Positions 1 through 4,496 of a stretch of 5,493 nucleotides of DNA are shown piece after piece. The first letter of the stretch is position 1. Each line of letters begins with the position of its first letter. This stretch comes from Phycisphaerales bacterium. GTDB taxonomy: Bacteria; Planctomycetota; Phycisphaerae; Phycisphaerales; UBA1924. Below the pieces are notes generated by a model. The model saw only the letters and a list, made by a program, of their open reading frames with translations. It ran no database searches and was not told the origin of the DNA. The stretch spans positions 1 to 5,493 of the forward strand of contig JAESSR010000004.1 of NCBI GenBank assembly GCA_016764015.1. The letters are read 5' to 3'. The translations under genes were made by a program, and so were the position numbers.

Positions 1-174
1 GCCAAGAGCGATCACCAAATCAACTTCATCGGCCGGTGGGAGCCCATCTTCCTCTTTCGATTCAAGCTCGGCAACAAGCGTCCCATGGGCATGGATCAAC
101 GAGCGTACTTCTTCGAGCGCAGCGATGGCATTGGGCTTTTGATGATTCGTAATCAGGACAACAGCGCGTGGCAT
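1..174 (-). CDS. nadK: NAD kinase, N-terminal part (cut by window edge)
   Basis: Partial gene: the first 58 codons are present, starting at ATG 174-172 and leaving the window at position 1. The product would phosphorylate NAD to NADP with ATP in the cytoplasm. What is visible is an opening beta strand (PRAVVLITNHQKPNA), an amphipathic helix (AIAALEEVRSLIHAHG), a 'LVAEL' strand, and then 'DEVDLVIALG' at residues 50-58. In NAD kinases that last segment leads directly into the GGDGT nucleotide-binding motif, which would lie just outside the window. The start lies 18 bp after the dxs stop, so the gene is almost certainly cotranscribed with dxs. The ribosome binding site is weak (CAGGT about 12 nt upstream). 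NADPH made from its product feeds Dxr, the step after DXS. The family call rests on the N-terminal pattern alone because the catalytic motif is not in view. Confidence 0.78.
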   Translation of the reverse strand, partial: MPRAVVLITNHQKPNAIAALEEVRSLIHAHGTLVAELESKEEDGLPPADEVDLVIALG

Positions 175-192
175 ATACAAGTGTACCTGTGA

Positions 193-1014
193 TTAGACAC
201 CAAGTTGTGCATCTTCTGATTTGGTCTGGAAAGTCTTCGCTTCAACACTCGATTGAGCCTGGGCGACAAATCGTTCATGCGTAGCTGGTGAATACGCATG
301 GCGGATCATCCGAGCGATCCCCTCGCCATCGAGCCCGACCTCGGCGAGTTGATTCGTCCGTGAGTCCTGAGTAATCCAATGGTCAGGAATCCCGTGGCGG
401 ACAATCTTCGAGCAGTCAAGCCCGAGAGTCTGGGCCGATTCAAGCACCGCTGTGCCAAAGCCACCAATAACGGAATGATCTTCGAGTGTCAAAATCGGGA
501 TATCCAAACGGAGCAACTCGCCGATGAGTCGCTCGTCAACAGGCTTGGCAAACCGAGCATCATACAACGCGACTTTGTATTCATCACCGAGCTGCTCGAT
601 GGCTTGCATCGCTTGCACGACCGTTGTGCCATAGGCAAGGATCGCAACATCGGGTGTATTCTGATCCAAATTCTTAAACTTATCTGTGAGCAATCGTGCC
701 TTGCCAACTTCAAATACTGGGGCATCACCGAACTGCTCGGAAACCGTATCGCGTGGGTAGCGTACAACACTCAGCCCCGCTTCCCAAGTCCTCATGAACT
801 CAAGTGATTCCTTGAGGCTCGATTCATCAATCGCTGCCATCAGCACCGCATCAGGCAGGGTTCTCAGGATCGATATATCGCAGAACCCATGATGCACCGC
901 ACCGTCGCCACCGACTAAACCAGCACGGTCAAGGCAAATCCTTACCGGCAGTCCTTGGAGTGCTACCTCTTGGAATGCCTGATCGAATGCTCGTTGGAGG
1001 AAGGTGGAATACAC
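193..1014 (-). CDS. dxs: 1-deoxy-D-xylulose-5-phosphate synthase, C-terminal portion downstream of an in-frame TAG
   Basis: This is the C-terminal 273 codons of DXS (codons 400-672 counted from the ATG at 2211), ending in TAA. It holds the second half of the pyrimidine-binding domain ('YSTFLQRAFDQ', 'LDRAGLVGGDGAVHHG', 'VVRYPR') and the transketolase C-terminal domain ('DVAILAYGTTVVQAM', 'LEDHSVIGGFGTAV', 'HGIPDHWI'). The nominal start is GTG 1014-1012, but this is only the first possible start after the TAG. No Shine-Dalgarno sequence precedes it, and the five codons between the stop and the GTG (PFFVV) still match DXS, so I regard it as part of one gene and not an independent CDS. After the conserved 'MIRHAY' there is a tail of about 32 residues rich in A, S, E, Q and K that lengthens the protein beyond the usual 620-640 aa. 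On its own this piece lacks the ThDP diphosphate-binding domain and the catalytic Glu, so it cannot be an active enzyme. Confidence 0.85.
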   Translation of the reverse strand: MYSTFLQRAFDQAFQEVALQGLPVRICLDRAGLVGGDGAVHHGFCDISILRTLPDAVLMAAIDESSLKESLEFMRTWEAGLSVVRYPRDTVSEQFGDAPVFEVGKARLLTDKFKNLDQNTPDVAILAYGTTVVQAMQAIEQLGDEYKVALYDARFAKPVDERLIGELLRLDIPILTLEDHSVIGGFGTAVLESAQTLGLDCSKIVRHGIPDHWITQDSRTNQLAEVGLDGEGIARMIRHAYSPATHERFVAQAQSSVEAKTFQTKSEDAQLGV

Positions 1015-1026
1015 AACGAAGAACGG

Positions 1027-1029
1027 CTA
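1027..1029 (-). other. In-frame amber (TAG) codon interrupting dxs (locus 193-2211)
   Basis: Reading the minus strand, codons run GGG CTT TAG CCG TTC TTC GTT GTG TAT. They encode G-L-stop-P-F-F-V-V-Y, where DXS proteins normally read GL(K/R)P followed by a hydrophobic strand and YSTFLQR. The frame is unchanged on both sides: 2211 to 1014 is 399 whole codons. No other stop or frameshift occurs in the 673 codons. One base change (AAG or AGG to TAG) explains it. The stop lies within the pyrimidine-binding domain, 16 codons after the catalytic Glu, so it does not mark a natural split between subunits. If the assembly is correct, the locus is a nonsense pseudogene or depends on amber suppression. 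Confidence 0.9.
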
Positions 1030-2211
1030 AAGCCCGCACTTAGCCATGCCCGCCATCATGTCGAGTGCGTGTGATTCGCAGATGCCGGTATCAAAGCTGC
1101 GGTCTGGATATTTCTCTATCGCATTAATCACACCTGTGCCGTCGGCCATCGCAGAGGTTGAACACACAACCGATTCATCTTTGTCCATCAACTCAACAAG
1201 CGCGTCGCCAAACGCCGCGGTGAATGATCGTCCCTCAGCATTCATCTCAACCTTGCACCCGAGTGTTTCGTCGCGTTCAACCCGGAAGGCTTTGGGCGAG
1301 TGGAACTTGGTCGCATCGCGTTCTGCGATGTCGAGCCCTTTGCCTTTGATCGTTTTGACATGCAACACCATCGGGCGGTCGATATCGCGTGCTTCGGTGA
1401 GGAACTCGATCAAGGTCGGCAGATCATGCCCGTCGATCGGTCCAACGGTGAGCAGCCCGAACTTCTCAAACCACGAATCCTCAGCAATCGCTGCTTTGGT
1501 CATTTCACCCATTCGGTGGTAGACCTCTCGTAATATCCCGCCACCGGGCACATGCTTGAGGAGTTCTTTGGCACCCTTTTTAAAATCGGAATAAGTATGT
1601 GATACACGAACCCGATCAAAGTATTGTGCCATCGCGCCTTGAGGCTTCGATATGCTCATCCCATTGTCATTGAGAATCACCAAGAACTGGCGTTTGAGCA
1701 TCCCCGCATTGTTGAGCCCTTCCATCGCGACGCCGTTGACAATTGAGCTGTCACCGATCAGGGAGACCACGCGCCGCCCGTTGGTATTGGTATCTGGGTG
1801 ATAGGATTGTTTGTTGAGTTGATCGCCTCTTGCCATCCCGACTGCTGTCGAAATCGCTGTCCCCGCGTGCCCAACGCGGAAGAGATCGAACTCAGATTCG
1901 GATGGTTCAGGGAATCCTGACATGCCTTGGCGTGTGCGGAGGTTCTCAAAGAGAGGCAATCGACCAGTGAGCAGCTTGTGCGGATAGCACTGATGCCCGA
2001 CATCAAAGAGCAGCCGATCATGTGAAAAATCAAACACACGGTGCATCGCAATAGTGAGTTCAACCACCCCAAGATTGGGTGCCAGATGCCCACCAGACTT
2101 TGAAACTTTGTCAATAATCGTTTCGCGGATCTCGGCTGCGAGTTCCCCGAGCTGAGGAATTGAAAGATCACGAAGATCCTGAGGCGTCCGGATATTTTCA
2201 AGCAATGCCAT
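1027..2211 (-). CDS. dxs: 1-deoxy-D-xylulose-5-phosphate synthase, N-terminal portion ending at an in-frame TAG
   Basis: DXS condenses pyruvate with glyceraldehyde 3-phosphate, using thiamine diphosphate and Mg, in the first committed step of the MEP isoprenoid pathway (cytoplasmic homodimer). This 394-aa piece starts at ATG 2211, preceded by AGAAAGGG about 5 nt upstream. It contains 'SGGHLAPNLGVVELT' (His42), 'DVGHQCYPHKLLTGR' (70-84), 'GHAGTAIS' (114-121), the ThDP/Mg site 'GDSS...LNDNGMSIS' (153-188), 'GPIDGHD', 'HVKTIKGKG' and 'GICESHAL' with the catalytic Glu379. It stops at TAG 1029-1027, right after 'GMAKCGL'. The same frame continues with PFFVVYSTFLQRAFDQ, so the true gene runs to 193 (673 codons including both stops). 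The truncated product has the first domain but only about half of the second, and should be inactive unless the stop is read through. Third-position Ser in GD(S) replaces the common Gly; I recall Ala or Ser there in planctomycete homologues. Confidence 0.9.
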   Translation of the reverse strand: MALLENIRTPQDLRDLSIPQLGELAAEIRETIIDKVSKSGGHLAPNLGVVELTIAMHRVFDFSHDRLLFDVGHQCYPHKLLTGRLPLFENLRTRQGMSGFPEPSESEFDLFRVGHAGTAISTAVGMARGDQLNKQSYHPDTNTNGRRVVSLIGDSSIVNGVAMEGLNNAGMLKRQFLVILNDNGMSISKPQGAMAQYFDRVRVSHTYSDFKKGAKELLKHVPGGGILREVYHRMGEMTKAAIAEDSWFEKFGLLTVGPIDGHDLPTLIEFLTEARDIDRPMVLHVKTIKGKGLDIAERDATKFHSPKAFRVERDETLGCKVEMNAEGRSFTAAFGDALVELMDKDESVVCSTSAMADGTGVINAIEKYPDRSFDTGICESHALDMMAGMAKCGL

Positions 2212-2236
2212 ACGGCCCTTTCTCAGCGGAAACGCA

Positions 2237-2255
2237 GCTCACAGTGAGAATGAGC
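2237..2255. repeat. Short palindrome in the dxs leader
   Basis: The plus strand holds CTCAC-A-GTGAG (2238-2248), an 11-base near-perfect palindrome. An overlapping inverted pair, GCTCA (2237-2241) and TGAGC (2251-2255), is also present. The element sits just downstream of the candidate -10 box and about 26-44 bp before the dxs ATG. That is where an operator or a small leader hairpin would act. The arms are only 5 bp, so chance is a real alternative. Confidence 0.25.
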
Positions 2256-2264
2256 CATTCGTGT

Positions 2265-2270
2265 ATTATA
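2265..2270 (-). promoter_or_regulatory. Candidate -10 box (TATAAT) of a dxs promoter
   Basis: In the 171-bp gap between ispA and dxs the minus strand reads CGCAC-TATAAT-ACACG, a perfect sigma70 -10 hexamer. Transcription would begin near 2258 and leave a leader of about 47 nt before the dxs ATG. The hexamer 17 bp upstream (TGGCTT, 2293-2288) matches TTGACA poorly, so the promoter may be weak or need an activator. A good TTGACA also exists at 2372-2367, but no suitable -10 box follows it at 16-18 bp. Such a promoter would let dxs and nadK be expressed separately from ispA. Confidence 0.4.
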
Positions 2271-2291
2271 GTGCGAACGAGTGAATGAAGC

Positions 2292-2322
2292 CACCGAAAG
2301 TACGCCAAAGGACACATCGGTG
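2292..2322. repeat. 6-bp inverted repeat upstream of the dxs -10 box
   Basis: CACCGA (2292-2297) and TCGGTG (2317-2322) form a perfect inverted pair with a 19-base spacer, which itself contains the small palindrome CCAAAGG. It overlaps the position where the -35 element of the candidate dxs promoter would lie. It could be a regulator site or a hairpin in a transcript reading through from ispA. It has no T-run, so I do not call it a terminator. Confidence 0.2.
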
Positions 2323-2382
2323 TTCTCGATGATTTGGGAACAGAAACAGCTAATTTCAGTCAAAGTGTCAACCAAAGTCCGA

Positions 2383-3282
2383 TTACTGCTTCCGATGGGT
2401 AAGCAGATCACCAAGGCCGCGCAGCGGGTCGATTGATCCGTCGCCGCATTGGGCAAGCTTTTCGAGTGCTTGAGAAGCTTGGAGAGCGAGTTCCTCAACG
2501 ATCTCACGCGATCGTTTTACTCCGAGAATGCTTGGATAGGTCATTTTGCCCGCAGCGGCATCTTTCCCCACGGCTTTGCCTACTTCATGGGGACACCCTT
2601 CGGTGTCAAGTAAATCATCAACAACCTGGAACTGCAGCCCAATCGCTTGTGCATATTGGGTGATCAACTCAAGCTGTTCATCACTCGCATGAGCACAAAT
2701 GGCTCCCATCCGACATGATGCGGTCAGCAATGCTCCGGTTTTATTGCGATGGATGAGTCTGAGTTGGTCTTCAGGGCTTGCGTGTTCTGGTAATCCACCG
2801 AGCGTGTCGTATACCTGACCGATGATCATCGCCCGCGTGCCGTTGGCGAGTTCGGCTGAAAGCTTGTGAGCAATCTCAATATCAGCACAATCATGCACGG
2901 CTTCATACGCCAATGAGAGCATTGCGTCCCCGGCAAGGATCGCCATGGGTTCATTGGTGTGGATATGAAGGGTCGGACGCCCACGCCGAAGCTCATCGTC
3001 ATCGAGTGCTGGCAGATCGTCGTGTACTAGGCTAAACGCATGGATCAGCTCAACCGCGATCCCACCGGGCAATGAATCTCTGCCCGTCCCCCCACATGCA
3101 AGCGATGAGAACCATGCCAAGGCAGGACGCAACCGCTTGCCGCCCCCCAGAACAGCGTAGTTGATCGCTTGACGCAGATTGCTGGGAAACCCCTTGGATG
3201 CGACGAAGCCTTCGATCTGTTGATCGATCGCAGTGATGACATCGTCGAGAATGGCTTTATTTTGATGGGTCGATTGGCTCAC
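2383..3282 (-). CDS. ispA: Short-chain (2E,6E)-polyprenyl diphosphate synthase, IspA type (FPP/GGPP synthase)
   Basis: Class I trans-prenyltransferase that condenses IPP with allylic diphosphates to make FPP (or GGPP) in the cytoplasm. At 299 aa it has the normal family length. Visible motifs: 'LGGGKRLRPAL' (45-55, IPP binding); the first Asp-rich motif 'DDLPALDDDELRRGRP' (88-103, DDxxxxD form); 'KTGALL'; and 'QFQVVDDLLD', the second Asp-rich motif, followed by 'VGKDAAAGKMTYPS'. Phe sits five residues before the first Asp motif, a position where an aromatic residue usually limits the product to C15, so FPP is favoured but not proven. I chose GTG 3282-3280 (V-S-Q-S-T-H) because no ATG is available nearby, the length fits, and the longer frame upstream to 3462 would overlap the divergent tolQ/exbB gene and looks non-coding. 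No clear Shine-Dalgarno sequence precedes the GTG; TTG at 3288 is the alternative. The gene ends with TAA, 171 bp before dxs. Confidence 0.9.
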   Translation of the reverse strand: MSQSTHQNKAILDDVITAIDQQIEGFVASKGFPSNLRQAINYAVLGGGKRLRPALAWFSSLACGGTGRDSLPGGIAVELIHAFSLVHDDLPALDDDELRRGRPTLHIHTNEPMAILAGDAMLSLAYEAVHDCADIEIAHKLSAELANGTRAMIIGQVYDTLGGLPEHASPEDQLRLIHRNKTGALLTASCRMGAICAHASDEQLELITQYAQAIGLQFQVVDDLLDTEGCPHEVGKAVGKDAAAGKMTYPSILGVKRSREIVEELALQASQALEKLAQCGDGSIDPLRGLGDLLTHRKQ

Positions 3283-3318
3283 ACACAATGGTAGACAACA
3301 AGGGGCATTCGATGTGCT

Positions 3319-3322
3319 AGGA
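3319..3322 (+). promoter_or_regulatory. Ribosome binding site of the tolQ/exbB-family gene
   Basis: AGGA with an 8-nt spacer to the ATG at 3331. It fixes the start of the proton-channel gene and thereby rules out the long upstream extension of the divergent prenyl synthase reading frame. Confidence 0.55.
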
Positions 3323-3330
3323 TTCGCCCG

Positions 3331-3936
3331 ATGATTGATCAAGCAGTACAGTTTTTTCTTGCAGGCGGTTGGGTGATGTACCCGTTGGTGTTTTTGAGCC
3401 TGCTTTCGCTCACGCTTATTTTTGAGCGAGTCGTATTCTGGGTGCTCGGTGCCCAAAGGCACGGCTCTACGCAGCTCGCTGAGTACCTTCGACTCTTTGA
3501 CTCATATTCAATCGAGCAGGTATCTGATAAAACTGGAGATGACAAGACCCTCGAAGGGGAACTCGTTGGGCTCGCAGCAAAGTCACGACGAATCAACGAA
3601 GCCGTCCTCATCGGACATATCGAATCACTCCGCCCAGCGATCGAACGATTTTCGCACATCCTCGGTGCAATCATTGCTGCAGCACCGCTGCTTGGTATTC
3701 TGGGCACCGTGACCGGGATCATCCGCAGCTTTGATCTTCTTGGTGATGCGGCTGCGGTTTCTGATCCATCGGTGGTCGCCGGGGGGATCGCCGAGGCGCT
3801 TTACACGACAGCATTCGGACTCACCATCGCATTGATGACACTCTTCCCGCATGTGTATTTTAAAGCACGCGCTGAGAGAACGCTCGGCAGGCTCGAAACC
3901 CTCGCCGGCGTGATCGCTGAGCATGCCGGAAAATAG
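3331..3936 (+). CDS. MotA/TolQ/ExbB-family proton channel subunit
   Basis: Inner-membrane protein of 201 aa. ExbB/TolQ-type proteins form the pentameric proton-motive-force motor that, with an ExbD/TolR partner, energises TonB-dependent uptake or outer-membrane maintenance. Three membrane segments fit the family: residues about 14-37 (WVMYPLVFLSLLSLTLIFERVV), about 110-131 (ILGAIIAAAPLLGILGTVTG) and about 150-172 (AGGIAEALYTTAFGLTIALM). The cytoplasmic loop of about 70 residues between the first two is typical. The signature 'AAPLLGILGTVTGII..F' (117-134) and the third-helix 'AEALYTTAFGL', with Glu155 and Thr159/160 facing the pore in homologues, are intact. AGGA lies 8 nt before the ATG, and the gene ends with TAG. 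No exbD/tolR follows: the next gene lies on the other strand only 18 bp away. ExbB and TolQ cannot be told apart from this sequence, so I give no symbol. Confidence 0.88.
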   Translation: MIDQAVQFFLAGGWVMYPLVFLSLLSLTLIFERVVFWVLGAQRHGSTQLAEYLRLFDSYSIEQVSDKTGDDKTLEGELVGLAAKSRRINEAVLIGHIESLRPAIERFSHILGAIIAAAPLLGILGTVTGIIRSFDLLGDAAAVSDPSVVAGGIAEALYTTAFGLTIALMTLFPHVYFKARAERTLGRLETLAGVIAEHAGK

Positions 3937-3954
3937 TTCAGAATCCTGAAGAGA

Positions 3955-4410
3955 TCAGGTCGATTGCTCTTTGATAATTTCGTAGATGGTTTCTGGCGAA
4001 GAGGTGTTGTATATCTCTTCGCGGAATGATGCGTCGTTCATCATTCGGCTGATGTGCGCCAATGCCTGAATATGATCGCTGGTTTTGTCCGGCGGCGAAG
4101 CAAGCAGCACAATAAGCTGCACAGGCTGGGAATCAATCGCTTCAAAGTCAATCGGCTGTGCCGGCTTACCAATCGCGATCGCCAAGCCTTTCATCGTCGA
4201 GCATTTGCCGTGCGGAATCGCCAGCCCGTGCCCGATCCCAGTGGTTCGGGTCTGCTCTCGTGTCCATACGGCAGATTTGAGCGAATCCGAGTCACTCACT
4301 TGTCCCGACGCAGCGAGTGCATCAACAAGCTCGTTGATCACATCCTGCTTATCAACAGACTGCAAAGGAGAGCAAATACATTTGGGATTGAGAATATCGA
4401 TCAAGTTCAT
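3955..4410 (-). CDS. ptsN: PTS EIIA domain protein, PtsN (EIIA-Ntr)/fructose type
   Basis: Stand-alone cytoplasmic EIIA protein of 151 aa, the usual length for PtsN. It accepts phosphate on a histidine from an HPr/NPr-like protein, and in known relatives serves regulation instead of sugar transport. The core 'TREQTRTTGIGHGLAIPHGK' (50-69) carries the phosphorylated His67 in 'IPHGK'. It is followed by 'PIDFEAIDSQPVQLIVLLASPPDKTSDHIQALAHISRMM', which matches PtsN proteins closely, including His113 in the 'DH' segment. I start it at ATG 4410 (MNLIDIL), preceded by AAGGA with a 7-nt spacer. A longer in-frame start at 4482 would add 24 residues with no family match. No EIIB, EIIC, HPr, rpoN or hpf is adjacent, so the partner and output are unknown. 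It ends (TGA) 18 bp from the convergent tolQ/exbB stop. It may be cotranscribed with the rRNA methyltransferase gene 86 bp upstream. Confidence 0.88.
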   Translation of the reverse strand: MNLIDILNPKCICSPLQSVDKQDVINELVDALAASGQVSDSDSLKSAVWTREQTRTTGIGHGLAIPHGKCSTMKGLAIAIGKPAQPIDFEAIDSQPVQLIVLLASPPDKTSDHIQALAHISRMMNDASFREEIYNTSSPETIYEIIKEQST

Positions 4411-4417
4411 ATGGCCG

Positions 4418-4422
4418 TCCTT
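4418..4422 (-). promoter_or_regulatory. Shine-Dalgarno sequence of ptsN
   Basis: The minus strand reads AAGGA followed by CGGCCAT and then the ATG at 4410, a 7-nt spacer. This is the clearest ribosome binding site in the window, and it decides the ptsN start against the longer open frame. Confidence 0.65.
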
Positions 4423-4427
4423 CGATC

Positions 4428-4480
4428 TGTACGGTGCACAATCAGAGAGTAAGTGTACGACCAATTCCGCTCGCGTACAC
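4428..4480. repeat. Three TGTACG boxes between rsmB and ptsN, two forming an inverted repeat
   Basis: Plus-strand GTGTACG (4453-4459) and CGTACAC (4474-4480) make a perfect 7-bp inverted repeat with a 14-base loop. A third copy, TGTACG (4428-4433), lies in the same orientation as the first, 26 bp from it and 18-23 bp before the ptsN ATG. The arms could form an RNA hairpin in the rsmB-ptsN transcript. There is no U-run after them, so an intrinsic terminator is unlikely; operator half-sites for a dimeric regulator are the alternative. Confidence 0.35.
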
Positions 4481-4496
4481 ACAAATCGAGTTTCAT

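Noticed and set aside
379..807. Plus-strand open frame of 142 codons opposite dxs
   Set aside because: It is the antisense of a strongly conserved DXS region, shows no recognisable family pattern, and has no ribosome binding site.
1012..1014. GTG as a genuine restart codon making a separate DXS C-terminal subunit
   Set aside because: No Shine-Dalgarno sequence lies upstream, the residues between the TAG and the GTG remain DXS-like, and the break is in the middle of a folded domain; a point nonsense change is simpler.
2367..2372. Perfect TTGACA on the minus strand just after ispA
   Set aside because: At 16-18 bp spacing the candidate -10 hexamers (such as TGTTTC) do not resemble TATAAT, so on its own it does not make a promoter.
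2223..2507. Minus-strand open frame bridging ispA and dxs
   Set aside because: It overlaps the 3' end of ispA in another frame and has no recognisable motif. The part in the gap is better explained as promoter and leader sequence.
3283..3462. 60-residue N-terminal extension of the prenyl synthase frame
   Set aside because: It overlaps the start of the divergent tolQ/exbB gene, which has a good ribosome binding site. The extension (many Lys, His and Cys, no family match) looks like antisense translation; the GTG at 3282 gives the standard 299-aa length.
3937..3950. TTCAG-AATC-CTGAA hairpin between the convergent stops
   Set aside because: The stem is only 5 bp, not GC-rich, and has no T-run on either side, so I cannot support a terminator call.
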